A stretch of DNA of 64,000 nt from Thermomonas paludicola. GTDB taxonomy: Bacteria > Pseudomonadota > Gammaproteobacteria > Xanthomonadales > Xanthomonadaceae. The position numbers were made by a program, and so were the translations under genes. The stretch's first letter is position 1; each line of letters begins with the position of its first letter. Below, one piece after another: positions 35,151-47,067 of the stretch. The stretch is from contig NZ_CP093311.1 of NCBI RefSeq assembly GCF_024498955.1, forward strand, positions 124,001-188,000. The letters are read 5' to 3'. Below the pieces are notes generated by a model that had not been told where the DNA came from, searched no databases, and saw nothing but the letters and a program-made list of their open reading frames with translations.

Positions 35151-37880
35151 ATGTCCAGCATTACCAAGAACACGCGTCATTCCGTGCGCGGCCGGCGGTT
35201 GACGCCGCGTCGCAGCGCATTGGCGCTGGCACTGCTCGCCGCCGTTGCCGCGCCGGCGTTCGCGCAGTCGGTGGGTACTATCACCAACCCGGGCTTCGAA
35301 ACCGGCGATACCAGCGGCTGGACCACCTGCGGCGGCAAGTGGTACGGCGGCTGGCCGGCCGATGAAACCTTCTGCAGCGGCCCGGCAACGCTGGCGACGA
35401 TCATGAACGCCGGTACCTTTGATTCCATCACCGGCGCGCCGACCGTGTTTGCCGGCAATCATTCGCTGCGGCTCAACGACCAGGGCAACAACTACGACCT
35501 GACCGCGCTGATGCAGTCGGTCACCAATTATGGCGCCTCCAAGATTTACTACGCGTGGAACGCGGTGCTGGAGCCCTCGCATGGGGCCGAAGACAGTCCC
35601 TCGTTCATCATCAAGGTGGTGGACAAGACCACCGGCCTGGTGGTCACCAACATCGCCTACAGCGCCTACACCGCGCAGAACACCACCCTGTTCCGCGACG
35701 TCAACGGCTACGTGACCACCGACTGGAAGGTCGAGGACATCGACGTCACCGCCGGCCACGATTACGACATGGTGTTCGTTGCCGTGGACTGCATGTACGG
35801 TGGCCATACCGGTTACATCTACGTGGATGGGTTTGGTGACGAAGTGCCCACGCCCAACGGTGACGTGGACTTCGACCCGAACACCGACGTGGTGCAGGGT
35901 AGCGACATCCTGATCCCGATCGGCGGCAAGCCGGACATCGACCTCGCCAAGCCGTTCTACACCACGGTTGAGCTGGCGAACGATGAAGTCAACCCGAATT
36001 TCGTTGGCGGCACCCTGCAGGTGGATGCCACCACCGTGGGCCCGGTGGCCAACGCGTTCACCGTGCAAAGCCAGGGCGGCACGGTGGATACCAACGGCAA
36101 CACTATCGTGTTCTCCGGCGCCTTCACCGGCGTGGGCGGAATGACCAAGATCGGCCTGGGCACGCTGACCCTGTCGGCGATCAGCACCATCAACGGCGAC
36201 TTCGACGTCAACGCCGGCACCCTGGACATCGCCGGCGCGCTGTCCAACCATGCGGTGAACGTCAACAGCGGCGGCACCCTGATCGGCAGCGGCACGGTGA
36301 TCGCGCCCATCAATGTCAACAGCGGCGGCGTGCTGAACCCGGGCGCGGCGATCGGCACGCTGAAGGTCACTGGCGGCAACGTCACCCTGAACACGGGTTC
36401 GACTTTTGCGCTGGACATCGACGGCCGCACCTACAGCCCAACCGGCGGTGCGGGGTCGTATGACCGTCTGGCGTTGAGCGGCGGCAGCGCCGGCTTCGTC
36501 GCCGGCGGCACCATCAGCCCGATCCTGCGCGGCATTCCAGGCGGCAACAACACGTTCACCCCGGTGCTGGGCGACTTCTTCACCGTGGTGACCGCCGACA
36601 GCGTGACCGGGCAATTCGCCTCGGTGCTGCAGCCGACCGCAGGCATGCCTGCCAATCGCCGCTTCGATGTCCTGTACAACCCGAAGAACGTGCAGCTGGT
36701 GCTGACCCCGGCCAGCTTCGCCACCCAGGGCATGGGCGATGGCTGGAAGCTCGACGGCATCGCCGCTGCGGCAGGCCTGGACGCCGTGCGTCCCACCGCC
36801 GGCGCGCGCAATGGCAACCTGCAGTCGCTGTTCAACGGCCTGTACGGCATGACCTCGCAGATGTACGGCCTGGCCTTCCAGCAGATCTCGGGTGAAATCC
36901 ATGCCCACAACCTGCTGATGGCGAACAACTTCGCACGCGAAACCGGAACCGCGGTGCTGGAGTCGGCGCGTGGACGCATCGACCAGCAGTGCCCGGCGGC
37001 GCGCGGCACTCAGGAAGCGGGCGACGGCAAGCGCGATGCGGCGTGTGACGATGATCGCAATGGCCCCGCGCTGTGGACGCGCCTGACCGCGCAATACAGC
37101 AATGCGGGTGAAACCCCGGCGGCCTATGGCTTCAACGCCGACCGCTACGGGGTGCTGGCCGGCCTGCATATCATCAACAACGACAGCACCCGCCTCGGCG
37201 TGGGCCTCGGCTACGCGGGCACGACGCTGGATTCGGACATCGGCAGCAATGCCAAGTCGCACGAAAACTCGCTGTTCGTGTATGCCGCGCATGACTTCGG
37301 TGCGCTCAACCTGAGCGGCACCGTGGGCTGGGCCAATGCCGATACCGATACCAAGCGCGTCACCGCGTTGCTGACCGGCTACAACCTGGCGCAGGCATCC
37401 TATGGCCTGGACACCCTGTATGGCGCGTTCGAGGCGCGGTATGACTTCCCCCTCAGCGACAAGACCGTGATCCGCCCGGTGGCGGGCCTGTTCTTCAGCA
37501 ATACCAAGGGCAAGGCGGTGAACGAAACGTCCACCGACCCGAACCAGGCGCTGGTCCTGCCAGAGGAAACCTGGAAGACCTCGCATGCCAAGCTGGGTGC
37601 CGAAGCCGAGTTCGGCCGCGGCGGCAACGTCCAGGGCTTGCTGTTTGCCAACTGGCTGCACCAGATCGATGGCGACAGCACGGCCTCGCGCGCGGTGCGC
37701 CTGGGCAATGCCAGCTGGCGCGTGGCCAGCGATGCGCTGGATGACAATGGCTATGACTTCGGTGCGGCATTGAATGTCCGGCTGGCGCCGAAGACCCAGC
37801 TGCGCCTGGAATACCGTGGTTTGCGCAACGGCGAACTGTCGTCGAACACGGGTTCGGTGACGGTGTCCGTCGCGCTCTGA
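35151..37880 (+). CDS. Autotransporter with outer-membrane beta-barrel domain
   Basis: A 909-residue type Va secreted protein. A long signal peptide ends near AFA (residue 38). The passenger begins with a GFETGDTSGW segment resembling carbohydrate-binding-like folds, then beta-helix repeats including the autotransporter-associated strand GGMTKIGLGTLTLSA (about residues 330-345). The barrel (about 640-909) starts around WTRLTAQYSNAG and ends in the aromatic-poor SVTVSVAL. A GAAAGGG site precedes the ATG. No protease triad is evident, so an adhesin-like or unknown role is more likely. Followed by a strong hairpin. Confidence 0.88.
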   Translation: MSSITKNTRHSVRGRRLTPRRSALALALLAAVAAPAFAQSVGTITNPGFETGDTSGWTTCGGKWYGGWPADETFCSGPATLATIMNAGTFDSITGAPTVFAGNHSLRLNDQGNNYDLTALMQSVTNYGASKIYYAWNAVLEPSHGAEDSPSFIIKVVDKTTGLVVTNIAYSAYTAQNTTLFRDVNGYVTTDWKVEDIDVTAGHDYDMVFVAVDCMYGGHTGYIYVDGFGDEVPTPNGDVDFDPNTDVVQGSDILIPIGGKPDIDLAKPFYTTVELANDEVNPNFVGGTLQVDATTVGPVANAFTVQSQGGTVDTNGNTIVFSGAFTGVGGMTKIGLGTLTLSAISTINGDFDVNAGTLDIAGALSNHAVNVNSGGTLIGSGTVIAPINVNSGGVLNPGAAIGTLKVTGGNVTLNTGSTFALDIDGRTYSPTGGAGSYDRLALSGGSAGFVAGGTISPILRGIPGGNNTFTPVLGDFFTVVTADSVTGQFASVLQPTAGMPANRRFDVLYNPKNVQLVLTPASFATQGMGDGWKLDGIAAAAGLDAVRPTAGARNGNLQSLFNGLYGMTSQMYGLAFQQISGEIHAHNLLMANNFARETGTAVLESARGRIDQQCPAARGTQEAGDGKRDAACDDDRNGPALWTRLTAQYSNAGETPAAYGFNADRYGVLAGLHIINNDSTRLGVGLGYAGTTLDSDIGSNAKSHENSLFVYAAHDFGALNLSGTVGWANADTDTKRVTALLTGYNLAQASYGLDTLYGAFEARYDFPLSDKTVIRPVAGLFFSNTKGKAVNETSTDPNQALVLPEETWKTSHAKLGAEAEFGRGGNVQGLLFANWLHQIDGDSTASRAVRLGNASWRVASDALDDNGYDFGAALNVRLAPKTQLRLEYRGLRNGELSSNTGSVTVSVAL

Positions 37881-37891
37881 GGCCAGGCACG

Positions 37892-37925
37892 CCTCGCCAC
37901 CGGGCACGGATGCCCGATGGCGAGG
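37892..37925. terminator. Hairpin between convergent autotransporter and HD-GYP genes
   Basis: CCTCGCCA at 37892-37899 pairs with TGGCGAGG at 37918-37925, extended by an inner GGGCA/TGCCC stem across one mismatch. It sits between two converging stop codons and could end both transcripts; no T-run is present. Confidence 0.5.
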
Positions 37926-37939
37926 TCAGCCGCGGACTG

Positions 37940-39049
37940 TCAGGCCACCGCCTCCGGGTTGGTGGCCTGTTCATTGAAACGTGCATGGATCGCCCGCCAG
38001 CCCTCGAAGCAGCGTTCGGCGGCGGCAACGCACTGCGGGTCGAACTGGCTGCCGGCGTGGGCGCGCAGGTAGTCCATGCCCGCGTCCAGCGACCAGGCGC
38101 GCTTGTAGGGGCGCGGATTGGTCAGCGCGTCGAATACGTCGGCCACCGCCACGATCCGCCCTGCCAGAGGAATGCCGGTGCCCTGCAGCTGGTTTGGATA
38201 ACCACTGCCGTCCCAGTGCTCGTGGTGGCAGCCGATCACCGCGCGCAGCATCTGTGCGGAGCGTTCGCTGGCCAGGCCGAACTCGCGCATCATCACTTCG
38301 ATCATCTCGCTGCCTTTTTGCACATGCGTTTGCGCGATGACGTATTCCTCCGGGGTCAGCTTGCCGGCCTTGAGCAGGATGTGGTCCGGGATCGCGATCT
38401 TGCCGATATCGTGCAAGCCGGCGAACTGGAACAGGAATTCGCTGTCCTCATCGGACAGGCCGCAGTCCGGGCCCAGCGCGGCCGAGATGCTGCGCGTGTA
38501 GTGGGCGACCCGGGTCACGTGGCCGGCGGTTTCTTCATCGCGATGGCGGCCGAGTTCACGCGCCAGCGCCACCGCACTGCGCAGCGCGCGCGCGCTGGAC
38601 AGGTCATGGGCAATCAGGGCTGCAATCAGCTGGGCATAGTTGTCCAGCTGCAGGGTGACGTCTTGCCGGAAATGGGCAGGTTGCCGCGAGTCGAAAAACA
38701 GGAAGCCCAGCAACTGTTCGTGGGCATACAGCGGGCAGGTGTAGCTGGAGCGGTAGCCGGCATCGAGGATGCGTCTGGTGTGCTCGCTGGGGGAATCGGA
38801 CAGCGTGCTCAAGTCGTCGATGGTTCGACTGATGTGGCTCTCGTGCAGTGCTTTCAGCGAGGGCACGTCCGACAGACGGGCCTGGTAGCGCTCCAGCGGA
38901 GCAGGGCCGTCGCCCGTGTGCACGAACGTGTTGAGCAGGTCACTGTCGGCATCGTAGAGGGCCACGCCAATGCGACCAACGTTTCCGACATGGTGCTGGA
39001 TCTGCTCGTGAATGCCGCTGATCTTCAGGCCGAGCGTGTCGTCATTCAT
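37940..39049 (-). CDS. HD-GYP phosphodiesterase with N-terminal GAF-like domain
   Basis: A 369-residue protein predicted to hydrolyse cyclic di-GMP. The N-terminal ~150 residues look like a GAF sensor ([31 protein letters not shown]). The HD-GYP domain has H213-D214-I-G-K217, HHE at 275-277 and DGSGYP at 280-285, so catalytic and signature residues are intact. No membrane segment. It faces the autotransporter, an envelope gene that c-di-GMP signalling might influence, but that link is only positional. It is divergent from acs. Confidence 0.92.
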   Translation of the reverse strand: MNDDTLGLKISGIHEQIQHHVGNVGRIGVALYDADSDLLNTFVHTGDGPAPLERYQARLSDVPSLKALHESHISRTIDDLSTLSDSPSEHTRRILDAGYRSSYTCPLYAHEQLLGFLFFDSRQPAHFRQDVTLQLDNYAQLIAALIAHDLSSARALRSAVALARELGRHRDEETAGHVTRVAHYTRSISAALGPDCGLSDEDSEFLFQFAGLHDIGKIAIPDHILLKAGKLTPEEYVIAQTHVQKGSEMIEVMMREFGLASERSAQMLRAVIGCHHEHWDGSGYPNQLQGTGIPLAGRIVAVADVFDALTNPRPYKRAWSLDAGMDYLRAHAGSQFDPQCVAAAERCFEGWRAIHARFNEQATNPEAVA

Positions 39050-39261
39050 CGTCGGTTGCGCCCTTCCCGCTCATGGCATCCACGAATTTCACAATAACGC
39101 AGAATCCTGCCGATTGCGGCAAGCCGCGCACCGGCTTGCGCGCTGCGCGCACTCCCGCCGCAGCGGGGTGGGCCGATGTTCAACCCGCTGCTGCCAGCCG
39201 CGCGGGGATGCGGCACACTGGCGGCAAGCGGCATGGCCGCAAGGTGACAGGGAGAGTGCAG

Positions 39262-41205
<1,944 letters not shown>

Positions 41206-41217
41206 CGTCGTCTGTGC

Positions 41218-41243
41218 GCGGCAGGCTGTATGCGGCCTGTCGC
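41218..41243. terminator. Weak hairpin after acs
   Basis: GCGGCAGGC at 41218-41226 pairs with GCCTGTCGC at 41235-41243 with one wobble. It lies between the convergent acs and dehydrogenase genes and lacks a T-run. Confidence 0.35.
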
Positions 41244-41273
41244 TTCCCATGACGATGGGCGCGCCGGGATGGG

Positions 41274-42053
41274 TCAAAACCCGTAGCGCAGGAATCCACC
41301 ATCCACGGCGATGCATTCGCCGGTGACATAGCCGGAGGCCGGCAGGCACAGGAAGGCGACCGCTGCCGCCACTTCCTCCGGTTCGCCCACGCGGCCCATC
41401 GGCGTGCGCAGCAGCACCTCGTCGAGGTAGTCGGGGTCGGCCAGTTTGCCGCTGGTGCGACGGGTGCGGATGTACCACGGCGCCACCGCGTTCACGCGGA
41501 TGCCGTCTTCGGCCCATTCCACGGCGAGGTTGCGGGTCATCTGGTGCAGCGCGGCCTTGCTCATGCCGTAGGGCGCGCCGCTGCGCACATGGGTGAGCCC
41601 GGACACGCTGCCGATGTTGACGATGGCGGAGGCGGCGTGTTTCGACAGCAGCGGATGCGCCAGCCGGCACAGCTCGAAGGCCGAAAACAGATTGGTTTCG
41701 AAGATGCCGCGCCACTGGTCTTCGCCATAGTCCAGTGCCGGCCGGGTGAGGTTGCCGCCGGCGTTGTTGACCAGCAGGTGCAGGCCGCCAAGGTCGCTGG
41801 CCCAGTCGAGGATCTCGGCGCGCTGCTCGTCGTCGGTGACGTCGGCGCTCATCGCCAGCACGGCGTCCTCGGGACCGGGGAATTCGTCTTCCAGCTCGGC
41901 GCGTGCGTTTTCCAGCAGCTCGCCGTCGCGCGCCACCATCAGCACCTGTGCGCCGAAGCCCAGCAGTTCGCGGCAGATGGCCAGGCCAATGCCGGCGCTG
42001 GCGCCGGTGACCAGCGCGCGTTGTCCTTGCAGGCTCCAGCGGGATGAAAGCAT
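41274..42053 (-). CDS. Short-chain dehydrogenase/reductase (tropinone-reductase-like)
   Basis: A 259-residue NAD(P)-dependent SDR. The Rossmann motif TGASAGIG lies near residue 17, NNAG near 90, and the catalytic tetrad is seen as S in NIGSVSG and Y-x-x-x-K in YGMSK. The protein ends with the usual [10 protein letters not shown]. Overall pattern resembles tropinone-reductase-like SDRs; the substrate is unknown. The ATG at 42053 follows AGGAAA; the longer upstream frame overlaps the divergent lipoprotein and is not used. Confidence 0.9.
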   Translation of the reverse strand: MLSSRWSLQGQRALVTGASAGIGLAICRELLGFGAQVLMVARDGELLENARAELEDEFPGPEDAVLAMSADVTDDEQRAEILDWASDLGGLHLLVNNAGGNLTRPALDYGEDQWRGIFETNLFSAFELCRLAHPLLSKHAASAIVNIGSVSGLTHVRSGAPYGMSKAALHQMTRNLAVEWAEDGIRVNAVAPWYIRTRRTSGKLADPDYLDEVLLRTPMGRVGEPEEVAAAVAFLCLPASGYVTGECIAVDGGFLRYGF

Positions 42054-42113
42054 GGCGATTTCCTGACGGGTGGCGGGCGTAGGATAGGGCACGCCCCACC
42101 TCCGGAGATCGTC

Positions 42114-42353
42114 ATGCGCCGCATTTTGTCGTTCTTGCCCGCCGTGTCGCTGGCGTTGCTGGCTGCGTGTTCGGCGCCACCGCCGCCGGCACCCGAGCAT
42201 CGTCCCGAGCCACAGGCGGCGCCTGCGGCTGCACCCGCATCGATCACCCAGGCCGCCACTGCGTACAAGGGTGCGGCGCAGGCGGCCGCTGCGCAAACCG
42301 AAGACGCCGCGAAGAAAGCGCAGGCCGATATCGACGCGGCGGCCGGGCAGTAA
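42114..42353 (+). CDS. Small Ala/Pro-rich lipoprotein
   Basis: A 79-residue lipoprotein: signal with lipobox LAAC (Cys19), then a Pro/Ala-rich spacer and a helical Ala/Lys/Asp-rich tail ([22 protein letters not shown]) that could be a coiled coil. GGAG lies 8 bp before the ATG. Such small lipoproteins may link membrane and cell wall, but there is no C-terminal Lys as in Lpp. Function unknown. It lies between divergent SDR and convergent sppA. Confidence 0.65.
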   Translation: MRRILSFLPAVSLALLAACSAPPPPAPEHRPEPQAAPAAAPASITQAATAYKGAAQAAAAQTEDAAKKAQADIDAAAGQ

Positions 42354-42398
42354 CCTCCGGACGACGGCGGCCGCATGCCACCGTCGCTGCGTGCTGAA

Positions 42399-44294
42399 TT
42401 ACATCGGTTCGCAGAAGCAATACGCCAGCGCGGTGACCCGCGCCTTGCCGCGCTTGGCCAGCGCGGTCTGCACGAAGCGCAAGGGCGCCTGCGCCTGCAC
42501 GTGGCTGGCCAGCAGCAGCTCACCGGCGCCGCTGTTGCGCAGCAAACCCATGGCGGCGTCGCTTTGCAGCATGTCGCTGAACAGCTCCGACAGCGGCCTG
42601 GCCTTGTCTTCCAGATAGCGGGTTTGCCACGCGTCCGCCTTGCCCAGCTTGGCGCGCGCGGCGGCGTCGGCCAGCGCATCGTTCAGCCCGCCGAAGGCGT
42701 CGACGAGGCCGCGTTCCTTCGCCTGCGCGCCGCTCCACACGCGGCCCTGCGCCACCGCGTCCACCTGCTCCACGGACTTGCCGCGCGCCTGCGCCACCTT
42801 GCCGGTGAAGTCGCGGTAGCCCTTGTCGATCACCGCCTGCACGGTGGTGGCCACGCCCGGATCCAGTGGCCGGGTCAGGTCGAATGCGCCGGCGTATTTC
42901 GCGGTGCTCACGCCATCGGTATGCACGCCCAGTTTTTCGAGGCTGCGGTCGATGGTGGGAAACAGGCCGAAGATGCCGATCGAGCCGGTAATGGTGGACG
43001 GGTCGGCATAGATGCGGTCGGCATTCATGCTGATCCAGTAGCCGCCGGACGCCGCCACGTCGCCCATCGACACCACCACCGGCTTGCCGGCGGCCTTGAG
43101 CGCGGCGACCTCGCGGCGGATCTGCTCGGAGGCGAACACTTCGCCGCCCGGCGAGTTCACCCGCAGCACCACGGCCTTCACATCGTCATCGTCCCGCGCC
43201 TGCCGCAGCAGGGCCGAGGTGGATTCGCCGCCGACCTTGCCGGGCGGCAGCCTGCCGCCGGCGATCTCGCCCTCGGCCACCACCACCGCCACTTGCGGGC
43301 GCGTATCGACTGACGGCAGCGGGCCGTCCAGATGACGCAGGTAGCCGTCCAGCGCGACCTGGCGGAAACCGCCCTCGGCGTCGTCGTCGGCCACGCCGCG
43401 TTCGGCCAGCAGGGTGTCGACGTCCTCGCGCGTCTTCAAGCCGGTGACCAGCTTCTGGGTCAGCGCCAGCTGCGCCAGATCGCCATGGGCTGCCGCGACC
43501 TGCGCCGGCAGTTCGTTGGCATAGTGGTCCAGTGCGGCCGGATCCAGCCCGCGCCCTTTGCCGATGTCGACCAACATCCGCTGCCACACATCGTTCATCC
43601 AGTACAGGTCGGCCTCCTTGGATGCCGGCGATGCCGCATCCAGAATGTAGGGTTCGGCGGCCGATTTGTATTCGCCAACCTTGAACAAATGCATGTCCAC
43701 GCCGAGCTTGTCGTGCAGCGCCTCGCGGTAGAACTGGCGATAGGCGGCAAGGCCATCCAGCATCACCCCGGCCTGCGACATCGGGTCCAGGTAGATTTCG
43801 CTGGCCTGCGCCGCCAGCAGGTATTGGCCCTGCTCGAAGCCGTCGCCGTAGGCGATCACCTGTTTGCCGGCGGCGCGCACGGCGGCGAGCGCCGACGCCA
43901 CATCGCGCAGCGAGGCGAAGCCCGAGGGCTGCAGATCATCCAGTTGCAGCGCCACGCGCTCGATGCGCTTGTCGGTGCGCGCGGCATCCAGCGCGCGCAG
44001 CACGTCGCGCAGGCGTACTTCGCGGCAATCGGAGGAGCGGGTGACGCGTGCCAGGTTGCGCGCGAACGCGTCGCAACTGAACTGTTCCACCAGCCGGCCT
44101 TCCGGCGCGATGACCAGCGTGGAGCGCGCCTGCAGCGGCGTGGGCCGGTTGCCGCCGGCGACGATCGCCAGCAACAAAATCACCAGCACCAGCAGGAACA
44201 GCAGGTTGAACACCAGCCGGCGGGTGAAGTTGACCGCGTCCCAGACGCCGATGACCAGGCGGGCGACGGGGCCGCGGCTGCGCGATTCGTTCAT
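42399..44294 (-). CDS. sppA: Signal peptide peptidase SppA, 67K type
   Basis: Inner-membrane protease that degrades cleaved signal peptides. The 631-residue protein has one N-terminal membrane helix (about residues 28-46) and the two repeated domains of the 67K type. The Ser-Lys dyad is visible as Lys210 in GEYKSAAEPY and Ser416 in GDVAASGGYW. Length agrees with E. coli SppA (618). It is followed on the same strand only by the convergent small lipoprotein, 45 bp away. Confidence 0.95.
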   Translation of the reverse strand: MNESRSRGPVARLVIGVWDAVNFTRRLVFNLLFLLVLVILLLAIVAGGNRPTPLQARSTLVIAPEGRLVEQFSCDAFARNLARVTRSSDCREVRLRDVLRALDAARTDKRIERVALQLDDLQPSGFASLRDVASALAAVRAAGKQVIAYGDGFEQGQYLLAAQASEIYLDPMSQAGVMLDGLAAYRQFYREALHDKLGVDMHLFKVGEYKSAAEPYILDAASPASKEADLYWMNDVWQRMLVDIGKGRGLDPAALDHYANELPAQVAAAHGDLAQLALTQKLVTGLKTREDVDTLLAERGVADDDAEGGFRQVALDGYLRHLDGPLPSVDTRPQVAVVVAEGEIAGGRLPPGKVGGESTSALLRQARDDDDVKAVVLRVNSPGGEVFASEQIRREVAALKAAGKPVVVSMGDVAASGGYWISMNADRIYADPSTITGSIGIFGLFPTIDRSLEKLGVHTDGVSTAKYAGAFDLTRPLDPGVATTVQAVIDKGYRDFTGKVAQARGKSVEQVDAVAQGRVWSGAQAKERGLVDAFGGLNDALADAAARAKLGKADAWQTRYLEDKARPLSELFSDMLQSDAAMGLLRNSGAGELLLASHVQAQAPLRFVQTALAKRGKARVTALAYCFCEPM

Positions 44295-44367
44295 TGCAAA
44301 ACTCCGGGGGAAACGGGCCGCGAGAGGGCGGCAACAGTGCGAATGCTAGCCGACCGGCGTGCTGTTC

Positions 44368-45771
44368 TCATGCGGCATCGGTCATGGTGACTGCCGCCGG
44401 GGACGATGCGGCCGCAGGCATCGGCAGGCGCGCGCTGCTGCGCAGGAAGCGCCAACCCAGCAGCAGGGCCGCCACCAGCAGGCCTGCGGTCAGGCCCAGC
44501 CACATTCCGCGCGGCCCCCAGCCAAGCGCCAGCCCGAGGCCGGCGCCGACCGGCATGCCGATGCCCCAGTAGGCCAGCACCGCCAGCCACATCGGCACGC
44601 GGGTATCGTTCAGCCCGCGCAGGGCGCCCGCCGACACGACCTGGATGCCGTCCGGCAACTGGAACAGCGCGGCGTACAGCAACAGGCTCCCGCCCAGCGC
44701 GATGACCGCAGGGTCGGCGCTGTAAAGCGAGGCGATGGCGCCATGTCCGGCCAGCAACACCAGCGCCGAGACCGCCTGCGTACACAGCGCCAGCACCAGC
44801 CCGGCGAACGCGGCGCGGCGCACGCCGCTGCGGTCGCCGCGACCCAGCGCGTGGGCGACGCGCACGGTGGTGGCCTCGGCCAGTCCGAAGGGCAGCATGA
44901 AGCACAGCGTGGCCACGTTCAGGGCCACCTGGTGGGCGGCGGCCGGTACCTCGCCCAGGCGCCCGATCAGCAGCGCGGTGACGGCGAACAGGCCGCCCTC
45001 CATGGTGATGGTGACCCCGATCGGCAGCCCCGTGCGCAACAGCGCGCGCAGGCAGGGCAGCTGCGGCCAGTCCCAACGCGAGAACAGCTGCAAGTCGGAA
45101 AAGCGCGGGCTGCGCCACAGATACAGCGCGAACACCAGCGCCTGCATCCAGAACATCAGCGTGGTGGCAATGCCGATGCCGGTCGCGCCAAGCTCCGGGA
45201 ATCCCAGCAACCCGTTGGTCAATACATAGGCCGTTGGCGCCAGCAGGCACAGCCCGCCGAAGCCCAGCAGCATGGTCGGCAGTGACCAGTGCAGGCCATC
45301 GCTCAGATAGCGCATTGCCAGGTACAGGGCGAACGCCGGAACGCCCCAGCGCAGGGCATGCAGGAAGCCGATCACCCCGGGCACGATGTCGGCGGTGATG
45401 CCCATCGGCCCCAGCAGTGGCGGTATCGCGCTCAGCAGGGCCAGCAGCACCAGACCCAGCGCCAGCGCCAGCCACAACGCCTGGCGGAACAGCGGGCCGA
45501 TCTCGGCGCGCCGCCCGCCGCCGTCCAGCTGCGACACCGTTGGCGGCAGCGCCATCAGCGTCCCCATCGGCACCAGCATCGGCAGCCAGAACAGCGCCGC
45601 ACCCACCGACACCGCCGCCAGCGTGGCGGTGCCGTGATGGCCGGCCACCACCGCATCCACCAGGCTGACCAAGCCACTGGACAGATGCCCGGCCGCCAGC
45701 GGGGCAGCCAGACGCAGAGTGCGCCCCACCTCGTGGCGGAAGCGGGCAGGCGTGGGGGGACGATGCGCCAT
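44368..45771 (-). CDS. MATE family multidrug/Na+ antiporter (NorM-like)
   Basis: A 467-residue inner-membrane exporter with twelve predicted helices in two similar halves. The opening helices (AAPLAAGHLSSGLVSLVDAVVAGHHGTATLAAVSVG) match the NorM-type MATE pattern of a polar residue-bearing helix 1 and VDAVVAG. It is upstream of sppA on the same strand with a 73-bp gap. Substrates cannot be predicted. Confidence 0.9.
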   Translation of the reverse strand: MAHRPPTPARFRHEVGRTLRLAAPLAAGHLSSGLVSLVDAVVAGHHGTATLAAVSVGAALFWLPMLVPMGTLMALPPTVSQLDGGGRRAEIGPLFRQALWLALALGLVLLALLSAIPPLLGPMGITADIVPGVIGFLHALRWGVPAFALYLAMRYLSDGLHWSLPTMLLGFGGLCLLAPTAYVLTNGLLGFPELGATGIGIATTLMFWMQALVFALYLWRSPRFSDLQLFSRWDWPQLPCLRALLRTGLPIGVTITMEGGLFAVTALLIGRLGEVPAAAHQVALNVATLCFMLPFGLAEATTVRVAHALGRGDRSGVRRAAFAGLVLALCTQAVSALVLLAGHGAIASLYSADPAVIALGGSLLLYAALFQLPDGIQVVSAGALRGLNDTRVPMWLAVLAYWGIGMPVGAGLGLALGWGPRGMWLGLTAGLLVAALLLGWRFLRSSARLPMPAAASSPAAVTMTDAA

Positions 45772-45848
45772 TGCGGAAAGAGTGAGTCCGCGCCGAGAAT
45801 CGGCGCAGATGACCCGCCATGTTACCGCCTCCCCATGATTGCCACCCC

Positions 45849-47012
45849 ATGACTGCCAACGACGCCAGTGATTCGCCTCGCGAGTCGCCGCCGGCGCGCT
45901 GCCGCAACTGCGGCGCGCCCTTGCATGGCCCGCATTGCCACGCGTGCGGGCAGCCGGTGAAGGGGCTGATGCGACCGCTGGGCAGCGTGTTCGGCGATTT
46001 GCTGGACAGCGTCTTCGACCTGGACCTGCGCGTGCTGCGCACGCTTGGCCCGCTGCTCACCAAGCCGGGATTCCTGTCCCTGGAATATTTCGCCGGCCGG
46101 CAGGTGCGCTACGTCACCCCATTCCGGCTGTTCTTCTTTTTCGCCGTGCTGGCATTCTTCGTGGCACGGCTGACGCTGCAGGTCGATACCCGCATGACGG
46201 AGGGCGATGGCCATCAGGCCATGGCCAATGCCACCACGGTGGCCGCGGTGGTGCGCGAGCGCGATGCGCGGCTTGCGCAATTCGAAGCGGCCCGGCGGGA
46301 GATGACCGGAACCCCGGCGGCGATGGGTCTTCCCGGCATTGCGGCCGGCGAACAGGCGATTCGTGAAGCTGCCGACGCGCGCATCCGGGAACTGCAGGGC
46401 GCTCCCGCCGCGAAGGTGGCGCCGAGCAGCGCGCAAACGCCGCAACCCCGTGGCCTGGTCATCAACGGCCAGCGCTGGGATGCGCAGCGCCATCCCGTGG
46501 CCATCGCCTGGTTGCCGGCCTTTGCCAACCGCTGGCTCAATCAGCAGGCGCAGCACGCCAGCGACAACGTGGCGCGCCTCAAGCGCGACCCGGATGCGTT
46601 CAAGGATGCGGTGCTGGGCACCATCCCCACCACCTTGTTCGTGCTGGTTCCGGTGTTCGCGCTGATGCTGAAGCTCGCCTATCTGTTCAAGCGTCGGCTG
46701 TACATGGAACACTTGATCGTGGCCCTGCACAGCCATGCGTTCCTGTGCTTGATGCTGTTGCTGATGTTGCTGGCGAACGTGCCGGCGGAAACGTTCGCGC
46801 CGGATGGCACGTGGTTGAACAGCGCCTTCGACTGGGTCGAGGGCGCATTGCTGCTGTGGGTGCCGGTGTACCTGCTGTTGATGCAAAAGCGCGTGTACGC
46901 GCAAGGCTGGTCGGTGACGTTGCTGAAGTTCGGCGTGATCGGGTTCTGCTATTCGCTGCTGCTGGGTTGCGCCATCACCGCAGCGGCGATGATCGGGCTG
47001 GTGTCGATGTAG
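45849..47012 (+). CDS. DUF3667 membrane protein with N-terminal zinc ribbon
   Basis: A 387-residue protein. An N-terminal CxxC...CxxC ribbon (CRNCGAPLHGPHCHACG, about residues 16-32) is followed by a conserved LDSVFDLDLRVLRTLGPLLTKPG segment and four or so membrane helices, the layout of the DUF3667 family. A central charged region (about 110-240) is likely periplasmic. No function is known. The ATG at 45849 was chosen over one at 45819 because the conserved sequence begins just after it. Confidence 0.8.
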   Translation: MTANDASDSPRESPPARCRNCGAPLHGPHCHACGQPVKGLMRPLGSVFGDLLDSVFDLDLRVLRTLGPLLTKPGFLSLEYFAGRQVRYVTPFRLFFFFAVLAFFVARLTLQVDTRMTEGDGHQAMANATTVAAVVRERDARLAQFEAARREMTGTPAAMGLPGIAAGEQAIREAADARIRELQGAPAAKVAPSSAQTPQPRGLVINGQRWDAQRHPVAIAWLPAFANRWLNQQAQHASDNVARLKRDPDAFKDAVLGTIPTTLFVLVPVFALMLKLAYLFKRRLYMEHLIVALHSHAFLCLMLLLMLLANVPAETFAPDGTWLNSAFDWVEGALLLWVPVYLLLMQKRVYAQGWSVTLLKFGVIGFCYSLLLGCAITAAAMIGLVSM

Positions 47013-47067
47013 CAGCCGATGTGGCAGCGCGGGCATCCGTCCAGGGATCCCGGGCTTGTAGTCCGGA

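Noticed and set aside
35076..37907. The strand opposite the autotransporter is open for more than 900 codons.
   Set aside because: In high-GC DNA the antisense of a real gene often lacks stops. The plus-strand protein has a signal peptide, passenger and barrel; the antisense product is low-complexity with no recognisable domain.
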